NCBI RefSeq assembly: GCF_010726085.1
Contig: NZ_AP022560.1
Location: 4,650,001-4,714,000, forward strand
DNA: 64,000 bases
Reading direction: 5' to 3'
From: Mycolicibacterium moriokaense
GTDB taxonomy: Bacteria; Actinomycetota; Actinomycetes; Mycobacteriales; Mycobacteriaceae
Shown: positions 26,005-35,019 of the stretch, in pieces
How the letters are laid out: every line of letters begins with the position of its first letter
Numbering within the stretch: the first letter of the stretch is position 1
Position numbers and translations under genes: made by a program
Notes under the pieces: model-generated
Database searches by the model: none
What the model was told of the DNA's origin: nothing
Seen by the model: the letters and a program-made list of their open reading frames with translations, nothing else

Positions 26005-26021
26005 CGGTAACACCGTTACCG
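26005..26021. promoter_or_regulatory. CGGTAAC-ACC-GTTACCG palindrome
   Basis: A perfect 7-bp inverted repeat with a 3-base spacer, 5 bases from the site at 25982-25999 and 25 bases before the GTG of the hydratase gene. It has no second copy that I can find in the window, so it may be read by a different regulator. Confidence 0.55.
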
Positions 26022-26045
26022 TACTGCAGAGCCCAGAGGAGCACG

Positions 26046-26954
26046 GTGAGCGACTACGAATTCTTGAAGTGGCAGACGTTCGACGACGGCCAGATCGTCC
26101 GAATCTCGTTGAACAGGCCCGAACAGCGCAATGCGCAGAACCGCGGAATGCTGGTCGAACTCGACGAGGCGTTCGGGCGGGCCGAGGCCGATGACGCGGT
26201 GCGGGTCGTGATCCTGGCGGGCGAGGGAAAGATGTTCTCCTCGGGTCACGACATCGGGTCGAAGCAGGCCAGCAAGGAGTTCCGGCCAGGCCCCGATCAG
26301 CATCCGACGGCCACGATCAACGGAGGCACGCGCGAGGGTTCGGAAAAGATCATGCTGCAGGAGTGGCATTACTTCTTCCAGAACACGTTGCGCTGGCGCA
26401 ACCTCCGCAAGATCACGATCGCGCAGGTACATGGTGACGTGTTCTCCGCGGGACTGATGCTGATGTGGGCGTGCGACCTCATCGTCGGTAGCGATGACGT
26501 GCGCTTCGCCGACGTTGTCGGCACGCGACTCGGTATGTGCGGGATGGAGTATTTCGGACATCCTTGGGAGTTCGGCCCCAGGAAGGCCAAGGAGCTGCTG
26601 CTCACCGGCGACGCGATCGACATCCACGAGGCACATCGGCTCGGAATGGTCAGCAAGGTGTTCAGCCGTGACGAGCTCGCCGACCGCACGTTGGACCTGG
26701 CCCGTCGCATCGGCGAAGTGCCGACCATGGCCGCGCTGTTGATCAAGGAGTCGGTCAACCAGACCGTCGACAACATGGGTTTTTACAACTCCCTGCAGGC
26801 CTGCTTCACGCTGCACCAACTCAATCATTCGCATTGGGTGGGTGTCCGCGACGACAGGCGCGCGACGGCGGGCCCGGAGAACGGCGTCCCCGACTGGCGC
26901 ACTGCCCCACCGATTGTGCTGGCGGAGAAGGACAAGGTGCGGGCCGACGCATGA
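26046..26954 (+). CDS. Enoyl-CoA hydratase/isomerase family protein
   Basis: A 302-residue crotonase-fold enzyme. The first oxyanion-hole strand is EGKMFSSGHDIG and the second is ITIAQVHGDVFSAGLMLMWACD. A family-typical catalytic Glu is not at the usual GAGG position, and the acidic residue in GTRLGMCGMEYF may serve instead; isomerase or hydratase activity is therefore uncertain. The protein is about 35 residues longer than a standard hydratase, with a C-terminal tail (WRTAPPIVLAEKDKVRADA). The GTG has AGAGGA 6 bases upstream. The next gene overlaps by 4 bases. Confidence 0.87.
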   Translation: MSDYEFLKWQTFDDGQIVRISLNRPEQRNAQNRGMLVELDEAFGRAEADDAVRVVILAGEGKMFSSGHDIGSKQASKEFRPGPDQHPTATINGGTREGSEKIMLQEWHYFFQNTLRWRNLRKITIAQVHGDVFSAGLMLMWACDLIVGSDDVRFADVVGTRLGMCGMEYFGHPWEFGPRKAKELLLTGDAIDIHEAHRLGMVSKVFSRDELADRTLDLARRIGEVPTMAALLIKESVNQTVDNMGFYNSLQACFTLHQLNHSHWVGVRDDRRATAGPENGVPDWRTAPPIVLAEKDKVRADA

Positions 26955-27388
26955 CACTCACTCCTCAACCGATGGAGGTCACCATCCCCGGCCACCTCTT
27001 CGGCCAGTTGCCGTTCTATGACGTCGTCGACACCGATGACTGCGTCGTAATCGACCTGCACACCCGGGCGGATCTGGTCAACATCCGCGGCGCGCTACAA
27101 GGTGGCCTGGTCGCGACACTGATCGATGTGGCAGGCGGACGGTTGGCGATCAGGCACACCGACGGCGCAGCGGGCGCTGGCACAGCGGACATGTCGATCC
27201 ACTATCTCGCGCCGATCGTCGAGGGTCCGGCACGCGCCACGGCGACGCTGCTCCGCGCAGGCAGGCGACTGATCGTCGTCGCGGTCGACGTGGTCGATGT
27301 GGCTGCGGATCGGTTGGCCGCACACGCCACGCTGAGCTTCGCGGTGATGGCGACGCGACCGCCCGTTCAGGAGACGGCAACTCCATAG
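26951..27388 (+). CDS. PaaI-type hotdog thioesterase
   Basis: A 145-residue single-hotdog acyl-CoA thioesterase. The helix and strand LVNIRGALQGGLVATLIDVAGG contain the conserved Gly-Gly and an Asp in the position of the catalytic acid; the following strands MSIHYLAPIVEGPARATATLLRAG and RRLIVVAVDV are standard. It may release a stalled CoA ester or recycle CoA. Its ATG overlaps the hydratase stop (ATGA), and its end runs 22 bases into the convergent acyl-CoA dehydrogenase gene. Confidence 0.85.
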   Translation: MTLTPQPMEVTIPGHLFGQLPFYDVVDTDDCVVIDLHTRADLVNIRGALQGGLVATLIDVAGGRLAIRHTDGAAGAGTADMSIHYLAPIVEGPARATATLLRAGRRLIVVAVDVVDVAADRLAAHATLSFAVMATRPPVQETATP

Positions 27389-28353
27389 CGAGCGTCGGCG
27401 ACGCGATCCAGAGCTACCGCCGAGTCGCCGAACGCCATCGCCCATCCCCGGCAGCGCCGGTAGTACAGCTGGATGTCGCCTTCCATCCCGAAGCCGTAGC
27501 CGCCGTGGATGTGGAGGCTGCGATGCGTTGCGTCGCGGGCGGTTTCGTATGCGAATGCGAACGCCATCGCGGCAAGTTCGCTGACCCGGTCCGGTTCGTC
27601 GGCGAACGCGCACGCAGCTTTCAGCGCCAACAGCCGCGCACCGTCGGCCGCCGTGGCGCTGTCGGCGAGCGGGTGTGACACCGCCTGAAAGGTGCCGATC
27701 GGCGCGCCGAACGCGTGCCGTTGTTTGGCGTATTCCGCACCCATTTCCACGGCCCGCCGGGCGGCACCGGCCAACGCGGCAGCGGTCAACACCAGCCACC
27801 GGTCCAGCGCATCCGAGAAGAGTCGATCCGCGGCGCCGCCTTCGGCGAGGACGACGACATCCCTGTCGACGGTGATATCGGCCAGGGGCAGAGAGCCGAG
27901 GTTTCGCACCGGTTGTCGGTTATCCGTGACCGGCACCGCCACCAACCGGCCGTCGACCAATGCCAGCACTGCATCGGCGACGGCACCGGCCGGGACCAGC
28001 CCCAGCACGTCACCGCGGGCCACCCGCGGCGCGAAGGTGACGAGCTTGTCGCCGGCCAGCGCTTGCGCGAGCAACTCGGCACCCACCGCGTCGCACCGGG
28101 CGAGAAGCTGAGCCGCCACCTGTGTTTCGATCACCGGGGCCGACGCGACCGCCCTGCCGAACTGTTCGGCGATCAGGGCCAACTCGAGTTCGGTTGCGCC
28201 CCAACCACCGACGGCTTCGTCGACGGCCATCTCGACTGCACCGGTGTCCGTCAGCGCCTTCCACAGCTGAGGGTCGAACCCCAGCGGTTCGGCAGCGCGC
28301 ACACGTTCGGACGTCGACTCCCTGGCGTAGATCGCGGCGAACGAGTCGACCAA
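27367..28353 (-). CDS. Acyl-CoA dehydrogenase, short type
   Basis: A 328-residue acyl-CoA dehydrogenase homologue, shorter than the usual 380-400. Recognisable parts are VDEAVGGWGATELELALIAEQFGRAVASAP at the N-terminal helices, the helix KQRHAFGAPIGTFQAVSHPLADS, and HIHGGYGFGMEGDIQLYYRRCRG near the end. In mycobacterial steroid and alicyclic pathways such short subunits pair with a full-length partner to form alpha2beta2 enzymes; the divergent gene at 28491 is the natural partner. A TTG start is required, as no ATG lies near. Confidence 0.85.
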   Translation of the reverse strand: MVDSFAAIYARESTSERVRAAEPLGFDPQLWKALTDTGAVEMAVDEAVGGWGATELELALIAEQFGRAVASAPVIETQVAAQLLARCDAVGAELLAQALAGDKLVTFAPRVARGDVLGLVPAGAVADAVLALVDGRLVAVPVTDNRQPVRNLGSLPLADITVDRDVVVLAEGGAADRLFSDALDRWLVLTAAALAGAARRAVEMGAEYAKQRHAFGAPIGTFQAVSHPLADSATAADGARLLALKAACAFADEPDRVSELAAMAFAFAYETARDATHRSLHIHGGYGFGMEGDIQLYYRRCRGWAMAFGDSAVALDRVADARYGVAVS

Positions 28354-28413
28354 TTAACGCTGTTCACCGGTGAGGCTCAGGTCCAATAGACAGTCCCATC
28401 ACATGCGGATACG

Positions 28414-28437
28414 GCTACTCTCACAATTGAGAGTAGC
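28414..28437. promoter_or_regulatory. 24-bp perfect inverted repeat between divergent FadE genes
   Basis: Arms GCTACTCTCA and TGAGAGTAGC (10 bp, perfect) flank the spacer CAAT. The half-sites resemble those of the TGAGAA family but in the outward orientation, so this may be a separate operator that controls both acyl-CoA dehydrogenase genes. Confidence 0.68.
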
Positions 28438-28490
28438 ATTATCATCTGCTGGTCCAATCGGCCTGACTGACGACAGATTGGCTCGACTTC

Positions 28491-29651
28491 ATGCACTTTC
28501 GACTCGATCCGGCGACCGAGGCATTCCGTGCCGGGTTGCGCGCTCATCTGGCCGAGACCATCACGCCGGAGTTCGAGGAACGGATATATCGCAGCGGAGT
28601 CGCGCACGACGACGACTTCGCGAAGGGCCTGGTCGACAAGGGCTATTTCGCACCCGGTTGGCCCGCCGAGTTCGGCGGTCAAGACCGTAACGCGTGGGAC
28701 GATCAGGTCGTCCGCGAGGAGATGATGCTCGTCGACGCGCCGGTGTATCTGTCCGAAACCACCCGGATGGTCGCATCGATCATCCGCGAGGTCGGCACCC
28801 CGCAGATGAAGGACCGTATCCTCGCAGGCGCGCTGAAGGGCGACATCACCATCGCTCTCGGTTTTACCGAGCCGGAGTGCGGATCAGACGTGGCAGCCGC
28901 CCGCACACGGGCCGTGCGTGACGGGGACGATTGGATCATCAACGGTTCCAAGATGTTCACCACCAATGGACACATCGCGGACTATGTGTTCCTGCTGGCT
29001 CGAACGAATTCCGACAAGCCGAAGCATCAGGGCCTCACGATGTTTCTCGTCCCGCTCGACTCCGACGGTGTCGAGGCACAACCGGTCTGGACACTGTCCG
29101 GCGAACGCACCAACATCACGTTCTACAGCGATGTCCGAATTGGCGACGAATGGCGCATCGGCGACGTCGACGCGGGCTGGCAGGTACTCGGGCTGTCGCT
29201 ACAAGACGAACACGCCTCGGGCTGGGGTCCCCACCTGGTCCGCCTTCTGGCACACGCCGAGCAGTGGGCGCGCGCAACGACGGCCGATGACGGCTACGCG
29301 CAGCTGTCCAAGACCGACGTTCGACGCCGGATCGCAAGAGTGGCAATGGAAGTCGAGGTTTCCGAGCTTCTGCTGCGCAGATGCGTCTGGATGGCCGAGC
29401 AGGGTCAGGTTCCCGTCGCGGAGGGACCCATGTCCAAGGTGTTCAGCACGGAATCACTCGTGCGGGCCAGCCAGGACATCGTCGAACTCGTGGGACCCGA
29501 CGCGATGCGCAGCTATTTCGAGCCAACGGCACCCGAGCAGGGTCGCTTCGAGCATCTGCTGCGATTTTCATTGGGCACCACGATCTATGCGGGCACCAGC
29601 GAGGTACAACGCACCATCATCGCCCAGCGTGGGCTCGGTCTACCCCGTTAG
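28491..29651 (+). CDS. Acyl-CoA dehydrogenase, full length
   Basis: A 386-residue FAD-dependent acyl-CoA dehydrogenase. The substrate/flavin strand is IALGFTEPECGSDVAAARTRA, the middle domain begins DWIINGSKMFTTNGHIADYVFLLARTN, and the C-terminus shows FSLGTTIYAGTSEVQRTIIAQRGLGLPR, with the position of the usual catalytic region near GTTIYAGTSE. It oxidises an acyl-CoA at C2-C3. It diverges from the short subunit gene at 27367 across a long palindrome, and its 3' end overlaps the convergent tetR gene by 12 bases. Confidence 0.92.
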   Translation: MHFRLDPATEAFRAGLRAHLAETITPEFEERIYRSGVAHDDDFAKGLVDKGYFAPGWPAEFGGQDRNAWDDQVVREEMMLVDAPVYLSETTRMVASIIREVGTPQMKDRILAGALKGDITIALGFTEPECGSDVAAARTRAVRDGDDWIINGSKMFTTNGHIADYVFLLARTNSDKPKHQGLTMFLVPLDSDGVEAQPVWTLSGERTNITFYSDVRIGDEWRIGDVDAGWQVLGLSLQDEHASGWGPHLVRLLAHAEQWARATTADDGYAQLSKTDVRRRIARVAMEVEVSELLLRRCVWMAEQGQVPVAEGPMSKVFSTESLVRASQDIVELVGPDAMRSYFEPTAPEQGRFEHLLRFSLGTTIYAGTSEVQRTIIAQRGLGLPR

Positions 29652-30428
29652 TTTTCGCGGCTTGCGCGCTGTCGACCGTTTCGCGGGGGTCTTGGCGGCG
29701 ACGGCCTTTGGCTTACTGTCCGTGGGCGGGGTGAGCGCTTGCTTGCACCAGGCCCACAGCTGATCCTCGGACAGTTCTGCACCCTTGACGCCCAGGTGAA
29801 ACACGCCGATCTGGGCGAGCGCAATCAACGTCGAGTTCAGGAGCGTCGTCAACTGCGCGGGCGTCATGTCTTTGCGCACCAGTCCGGCACGCGAGCACGA
29901 CGTGAGGATCTTCGTCAACAGCTTCTGGTGCGGCTCCCAGATCTTGGCGAAGTCGGCGGGGCGCTCGATCTCCAAACTCAGGTTGTAGATCGTCATCACC
30001 CTGCCACCGATCGCCTCGGATGACTCAGCCCTGGAGAGGAATCCGCGGCAGAACGCCTCGAGCTGTTCCATCGGACCGTCGGCCGCAGCCACCTCGTGGC
30101 GGATCGCTTCGATGAACTGGCTGGTGGCGTTCTCATAGAGAGCCAGCAGGAGTTCTTCCTTACCCGCGAAATGCTGGTAGAAGGCGCGCAGGCTGAGGTT
30201 GGACCGGTCGATCAACGTCTGGATGGTGAAGTCCGCCCTGCCGGATTCCTCGACCAGTTCCAGCGCCGTAGCGAGGAACCTCGAACTGCGTGCCAACGCA
30301 CGCGCACGGGCGGCGGATAGCCGCCGCTCGATGGTTCGTTCCTGCCAACTGGTCGGCATCTCCAGTTCGGCGTCCACGAGTTCCAGTTCGGCCTCGGTGT
30401 CGTCGCCGGTGCGCTTCTTAGCAGTCAT
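29640..30428 (-). CDS. TetR-family regulator of the catabolic island (candidate)
   Basis: A 262-residue TetR protein with an extra acidic N-terminal tail of about 35 residues. The HTH region is FLATALELVEESGRADFTIQTLIDRSNLSLRAFYQHFAGKEELL (about 49-92), and the C-terminal end is a basic Lys/Arg/Ala tail (KAVAAKTPAKRSTARKPRK), which is unusual and may add nonspecific DNA binding. The ATG at 30428 is chosen because TATTCT, a good -10, lies 9 bases before it. A TGAGAA-N6-TTCCCG site lies over that promoter, consistent with autoregulation and with control of the island's other copies of the motif. Confidence 0.85.
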   Translation of the reverse strand: MTAKKRTGDDTEAELELVDAELEMPTSWQERTIERRLSAARARALARSSRFLATALELVEESGRADFTIQTLIDRSNLSLRAFYQHFAGKEELLLALYENATSQFIEAIRHEVAAADGPMEQLEAFCRGFLSRAESSEAIGGRVMTIYNLSLEIERPADFAKIWEPHQKLLTKILTSCSRAGLVRKDMTPAQLTTLLNSTLIALAQIGVFHLGVKGAELSEDQLWAWCKQALTPPTDSKPKAVAAKTPAKRSTARKPRKLTG

Positions 30429-30435
30429 GGTGGTT

Positions 30436-30453
30436 TGAGAATACTGGTTCCCG
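30436..30453. promoter_or_regulatory. TGAGAA-N6-TTCCCG site upstream of tetR, site 2
   Basis: Ten of 12 half-site bases match TGAGAA-N6-TTCTCA. It overlaps the TATTCT -10 of the tetR gene and lies in the divergent region before the amidohydrolase gene. Confidence 0.6.
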
Positions 30454-30651
30454 GACGATTCCACGCAATCTACCTACACGGGTATGTTGAGCTGCCCGTT
30501 CGATCTAGCCCGCTTCCCGCGACGCCCGGGCACTGCCGACCGCACCCGTGCGATACTCTGGAAACGGTCATTCTCGCTTGCGGTAATCAAAGTTCCGCGC
30601 GGTCCGCCAGACTTGCGAGATTGAAGCCACCGTCCTCGAAGGAGTGCAGTC

Positions 30652-31839
30652 TTGAGCGCAGACATTCTGATCGTGTCGCCGGACGACCACCTGGTGGAGC
30701 CCGCGGATCTGTGGACGAGCAGGCTGCCGGAGCGCTACCGGGACATCGGGCCACACATAGTCCGGCATCGGGGGCGGATGGACCCGTCGGTCACCTCCGA
30801 CGTCGCGTTCATCGAGGACGAAGATGGCCGCGACGCCGACATCTGGCACTACGAAGATTCGATCATCCCGATACCGCTGATCAGCGCGGCGGCGGGTTAT
30901 GAACTCGATGAGCTGACCACCGACCCCATCACCTATGACGAGATGCGGCCCGGCTGCTACCGCCCCGCCGACCGGCTCGCCGACATGGACATCGCGGGGA
31001 TCGAGGCGTCGGCGTGCTTCCCCAACACCCTCGTCCGCTTCTGCGGCCAACGTTTCCTCTACGCCAAGGACAAGGACCTGGCGCTGCTGTGTGTACGGGC
31101 CTACAACGACTTCCAGATCGACGAATGGGGTGGTAGCTCCAACGGCCGGCTGATCCCGCTGGGCATCATCCCGCTGTGGGATGTCGAACTGGCGACCAAG
31201 GAAGTCGAGCGCGTCGCCGCCAAGGGGATGCCCGCGGTGTGCTTCTCGGAACTTCCCGCGAGACTGGACCTACCGTCGATCCACAGCGGCTACTGGGACC
31301 CGTTCTTCGCCGCCTGCGAACGCAGTGACGTAGGCATCATGCTGCACATCGGATCGAGTTCCTCGCTGACGAAGTCCTCCCCCGACTCGCCGCACGTCGT
31401 CACGAGCGCGCTGATGGCGGTGAATTGCACTATCGCGCTCGTCGATTGGTTGTTCTCCGCCAAGCTCAAGCAGTTCCCCAAACTCAAGATCGCGTTCGCG
31501 GAGGCGCAGGCGGGTTGGATCCCCTACTATCTGCAGCGGTGTGACGAGGTGTGGGAGGACCGGCGCACGTGGGGCGGTATCCATCCGCTGCTGACCGAAC
31601 CGCCGAGCACCCAGGTGCCGGGTCGGGTGTGGTTCTCCACGTTCGGCGACCCCGTCGCGTTCCGCATCCTCGACCTCGTCGGCGAGGACCAGTTGATGTT
31701 CGAGACCGACTATCCGCACAACGATACGAACTGGCCGCACAGCATGGATGTCGCCAATAAGGCGACGGAGGGACTCGACGAGGAGACCAAGCGGAAGGTG
31801 TTGTCCACCAACGCCAAGAACTTCTTCGGCCTGGCCTGA
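30652..31839 (+). CDS. Metal-dependent amidohydrolase (Amidohydro_2 family)
   Basis: A 395-residue TIM-barrel hydrolase. The first metal motif appears as VSPDDHLVEPADLW; later landmarks are GIEASACFPNT, LHIGSSSS, and the C-terminal metal Asp in LMFETDYPHNDTNWP, followed by STNAKNFFGL. Proteins of this family hydrolyse C-C or C-N bonds or decarboxylate ring acids; in this island a ring-opening or diketone hydrolase role is a reasonable guess. TTG is the start, with GAAGGAG 7 bases before it. Two related genes lie at 47957 and 59893. Confidence 0.87.
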   Translation: MSADILIVSPDDHLVEPADLWTSRLPERYRDIGPHIVRHRGRMDPSVTSDVAFIEDEDGRDADIWHYEDSIIPIPLISAAAGYELDELTTDPITYDEMRPGCYRPADRLADMDIAGIEASACFPNTLVRFCGQRFLYAKDKDLALLCVRAYNDFQIDEWGGSSNGRLIPLGIIPLWDVELATKEVERVAAKGMPAVCFSELPARLDLPSIHSGYWDPFFAACERSDVGIMLHIGSSSSLTKSSPDSPHVVTSALMAVNCTIALVDWLFSAKLKQFPKLKIAFAEAQAGWIPYYLQRCDEVWEDRRTWGGIHPLLTEPPSTQVPGRVWFSTFGDPVAFRILDLVGEDQLMFETDYPHNDTNWPHSMDVANKATEGLDEETKRKVLSTNAKNFFGLA

Positions 31840-31858
31840 CCGTTCGCCGCCCGTTCCT

Positions 31859-31922
31859 TCGCGAGCAGTCGTAAAGTGCCCCAAAACCCCGGCGTGTCGG
31901 GGCACTTTACGTCTGCCCGCGA
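31859..31922. terminator. Bidirectional hairpin, second copy of the CGCGAGCAG family
   Basis: Arms 31859-31882 and 31899-31922 pair at 22 of 24 positions around a 16-base loop, between the amidohydrolase stop and the convergent hydratase stop. The outer part TCGCGAGCAG matches the mbtN-mbtK hairpin. Confidence 0.78.
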
Positions 31923-31928
31923 CAAGAA

Positions 31929-32753
31929 CTAGAGAGCTTTCCAGTCGGGCTTGCGTTTCTCCAGGAATGCGCGCGGGCCTTCGATGGCATCCTTCGTCAG
32001 CGCCACCTTCATCCGGTAGTTCTCGGCGAGCAGTTCGGCTTCATAGATCGGCAGTGTCAATCCTTTGCGCACGGCCATCCGCGAACCCCGCACCGCCAGT
32101 GGTGCATTCGAGTTCACCACCTCGGCGATCTCCCAGGCGCGGTCCATCAACGTGTCGTGTGGCACCACTTCGGTGAAGACGCCGAGATCGTACGCGCGTT
32201 GGGCGTCGAGTTGTTCGTGCTTACCCATCAGGATGAGCCGCATCGCAACCGGCAACGGCAGGATCCGTGCCAGTCGCACCCCCTCGCGTCCCGAGGTGAC
32301 TCCGATGCTCACATGCGGATCCATCAACGTGGCGCGCTCGGACGCGACGGTGATGTCGGCGGTCGTGACCAAGTCGAGGCCTGCGCCGCAGGCGATGCCG
32401 TTGACCGCACAGATGATCGGTTTCGTCATCTGAAGCCACGGCGGGGTCGCCTCCTGGGGGGCGTCCCACTGACGCATCGAACTGAGGATGGGTTCGCCCT
32501 GGTTGTCGATGCCCGCGGCGTTCTCCATGTCGTGGTCGGCAGCCTTGTTGACGTCGGCGCCGACGCACAGCGCGCGGCCGGCACCGGTGATGATCACCGT
32601 CCAGATGTCCTGGGAGCGCTCTATTTCCGCGTAGGCCACCGCGAGTTCGGCGATCATCTCGTCGTTTATCGCGTTGAGCACCTCGGGACGGTTGAGGGTC
32701 ACACAGGCGGTGTGCCCCTTGACCTCGACCTCGATCGTGTCGTATTGCGTCAC
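31929..32753 (-). CDS. Enoyl-CoA hydratase/isomerase family protein
   Basis: A 274-residue crotonase-fold enzyme: ACVTLNRPEVLNAINDEMI at the start, oxyanion strand GAGRALCVGADVNKAA, second oxyanion helix ICAVNGIACGAGLDLVTTADI, and MDPHVSIGVTSGREGVRLARILP where an acidic or polar residue takes the catalytic position. The loop of about 30 residues after the first oxyanion strand (DHDMENAAGIDNQGEPILSSM) is longer than usual. It is the last gene of a three-gene unit with 4-base overlaps. Confidence 0.9.
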   Translation of the reverse strand: MTQYDTIEVEVKGHTACVTLNRPEVLNAINDEMIAELAVAYAEIERSQDIWTVIITGAGRALCVGADVNKAADHDMENAAGIDNQGEPILSSMRQWDAPQEATPPWLQMTKPIICAVNGIACGAGLDLVTTADITVASERATLMDPHVSIGVTSGREGVRLARILPLPVAMRLILMGKHEQLDAQRAYDLGVFTEVVPHDTLMDRAWEIAEVVNSNAPLAVRGSRMAVRKGLTLPIYEAELLAENYRMKVALTKDAIEGPRAFLEKRKPDWKAL

Positions 32754-33853
32754 GTAACGTGGCTCCCTTGTTCTGAAACCTTGTCCAAATCCGTTGTCGC
32801 ATCGGGCCGGAACCCGAAGATCGCGTTGAATCTCTCACAGTATCGCGGCCAGACATCGGGATTCAGTAGTCGCGGGGGCATGCCGCCCGCGAAGATCGTC
32901 TGCCACTGCGTCGCGGTCGCCACCGCGATGTCGTGGGCGGCTTCGATCGTGATCCCCGCGGTGTGCGGGGTCGCCACCACGTTGTCGAGGTGCAGCAGCG
33001 GGTTGTCGTGTCTTGGCGGCTCCTGGTGGAACACGTCCAGACCCGCGCCCGCGATACCGCCACTGACGAGCGCGTCGAGCAGCGCCGCTTCGTCGTGGAC
33101 GGGACCGCGTGCCGTCGTGATGAAGAACGCAGTCGGCTTCATCGCCGCGAACTGCGCCTTGCCGATGAGTCCTTCGGTCTCACTGGTCAGCGGGCATGTG
33201 ACTTGTACGAAATCCGAGCGTTCGACGAGCTCGTCGAGCGAAACCAGCTCCACCCCGCGGCGTTCAGCGGTCACTTCGTCAAGGTAGGGGTCGAAGACCA
33301 GGACGTCCATTGCGAAGGGCGCGCACAGTTCGACGAGGCGACCGCCGATGGCGCCGAGTCCGACCACACCGAGCGTCTTTCCCATCAGCTGACTGCCGCG
33401 CAGTGCCAGGCGGTCACCGAGCGGGCCGCTGCGCAGCCGGCGGTCGGCGACGGTGATCTTCTTAGCGAGGTCGAGCATGAATCCCAGCGCGTGCTCAGCC
33501 ACCGCTTCGGCACCAGGGCCCGAGTTGTTGCATACCGCGACACCTGCCTGCGTGCACGCCTCGACGTCGATCACGTCGTACCCCGCGCCCGCGGAACACA
33601 CCGCGAGCAGGTCCCGACAGCGCGTTACCAGATCGCGCCCCGCCAGCCACTGCGATCCGCCGGCAACCGACGCCACATCGGTGCGGGTGGCCACCTGGTA
33701 TCCGTGCGCGGATTCCAGTGCCGCCCAGCCCTGTTCATCGGGCGCGGTGAGGTCCAGCTTGCGAACGTCCACGTCCGCTACCTCGAGAATGTCACCGGCG
33801 ACGGGGTCTGTCCATCGTTCGTAGACCAGTCGCGGGCGCGGACCGTTCGTCAT
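32750..33853 (-). CDS. D-2-hydroxyacid dehydrogenase (NAD-dependent)
   Basis: A 367-residue member of the D-isomer-specific 2-hydroxyacid dehydrogenase family. The NAD-binding motif is LGVVGLGAIGGRLVEL; the catalytic Arg is in FITTARGPVHDEAALLDAL, the Glu in DVFHQEPPRHDNPL, and the His in NVVATPHTAGITIEAA. It would interconvert a 2-oxo acid and a D-2-hydroxy acid, perhaps the product released by the HpcH aldolase or TauD oxygenase encoded alongside. It overlaps both neighbours by 4 bases. Confidence 0.9.
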   Translation of the reverse strand: MTNGPRPRLVYERWTDPVAGDILEVADVDVRKLDLTAPDEQGWAALESAHGYQVATRTDVASVAGGSQWLAGRDLVTRCRDLLAVCSAGAGYDVIDVEACTQAGVAVCNNSGPGAEAVAEHALGFMLDLAKKITVADRRLRSGPLGDRLALRGSQLMGKTLGVVGLGAIGGRLVELCAPFAMDVLVFDPYLDEVTAERRGVELVSLDELVERSDFVQVTCPLTSETEGLIGKAQFAAMKPTAFFITTARGPVHDEAALLDALVSGGIAGAGLDVFHQEPPRHDNPLLHLDNVVATPHTAGITIEAAHDIAVATATQWQTIFAGGMPPRLLNPDVWPRYCERFNAIFGFRPDATTDLDKVSEQGSHVT

Positions 33854-34965
33854 TTGTTCAGTTTGGGCTTCGCCTGCGCCGCTTTGAACATTTCGGCCAG
33901 TTCGGCGTCGACGTTCTTGTAGTCGTTAGGCGCAATCGCGCCGTCCCGTCCCGGCACCACGTCGTAGCCGAGCCGCAGATCCTTGTTCTCCATGTGGAAG
34001 TATTCGCGGCCGATCGGCAGCCGACGGTCCTCGCGTGGTACCTCCATCCAGGCGCGCAGGAAACAGCGGGCCTTCTTGGGATCGGTGCTGCTGACGAAGT
34101 CCGAGCGCGAATGGCACATCGCGAAGTTATTGGCGACCGCGGCTTCTCCTGATTCGAGCCGGAATTCGACCTGTTGCTCGACCAGGATGGCCCGCAACAG
34201 CTCGATCGCCTCCTCTTGCTTGGGCGTGAACTCGCGGCCCAGGGTCTTCATCGCGGGCAGGATGCTGCTGTACGTGAAGTTGATGCAAATGCGGCCGTCG
34301 ATCTGGGAGAAGACCGGCACGTCATACGGGGTCACATCGGGTTGATCGTCAGGTTGCTCACTGCGACGGTGATGCGGAAAGCCCTGATACAGCACATCGA
34401 GCAGATCCGGCCGCTCGGCCAGGATCCGGTTGTGCGCCGCGGGACCGCTGGCGAACTGGCTCTCACCGCCCTGCGCCGCCGGGTAGACGCATAGCAGCGA
34501 CAGGATGTCCGCGGCATCGTTGTGCATCGCGAGTTCGGCTCGCGACTTGGTGCCGCGGGCGGGTTGAACACCGTTCGGCAACACCTCCTCCTGTACCCGC
34601 ACCATGCGGTGGCCGAAGGAGTTGTTGGACACCAGGTAGCCCAGATGCGTGCAGAACGCCCAGTAGATGCGTTCGAGGTCCTCGATCGAGTGCTGCTCGA
34701 CCGGAAACCCGCGCACGCACGCGAGGCCTCTGCCGAACATCAGCTCGTGGTACAGCCGCGCAAGGTCCTCGTCGAGGTCGGGGTGGCGCGCATCTTCCGG
34801 TGTGATGTCGTCGCGATCCTTATGCGCGGTCTTGGCCAGAATCGATTCCAAGGCGGCGACGTTACGGGCGGACAGGTCGAAGGCGAAGTCCTCCTTGCTG
34901 GTGAAATCAGCGCCCGTCCACGCCATCGGATCGGTGACTTGCTCGGTGTAGATCGCGGTGGGCAT
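33850..34965 (-). CDS. TauD/clavaminate-synthase-like Fe(II)/2-oxoglutarate dioxygenase
   Basis: A 371-residue probable 2-oxoglutarate-dependent oxygenase. The facial-triad motif HxD is His148-Asn-Asp150 in ELAMHNDAAD; the distal His285 is in NNFAMCHSRSDFV; Arg304 (RCFLRAWME) fits the 2-oxoglutarate anchor. Such enzymes hydroxylate unactivated carbon. It starts a coupled trio with the hydroxyacid dehydrogenase and a hydratase, 54 bases downstream of the HpcH aldolase gene on the same strand. Confidence 0.82.
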   Translation of the reverse strand: MPTAIYTEQVTDPMAWTGADFTSKEDFAFDLSARNVAALESILAKTAHKDRDDITPEDARHPDLDEDLARLYHELMFGRGLACVRGFPVEQHSIEDLERIYWAFCTHLGYLVSNNSFGHRMVRVQEEVLPNGVQPARGTKSRAELAMHNDAADILSLLCVYPAAQGGESQFASGPAAHNRILAERPDLLDVLYQGFPHHRRSEQPDDQPDVTPYDVPVFSQIDGRICINFTYSSILPAMKTLGREFTPKQEEAIELLRAILVEQQVEFRLESGEAAVANNFAMCHSRSDFVSSTDPKKARCFLRAWMEVPREDRRLPIGREYFHMENKDLRLGYDVVPGRDGAIAPNDYKNVDAELAEMFKAAQAKPKLNK

Positions 34966-35019
34966 CCGTCCTCCTGTTGTCCTGGCACATCTTTCGGCAA
35001 TCGCTGCTAGTCGTCCGTG

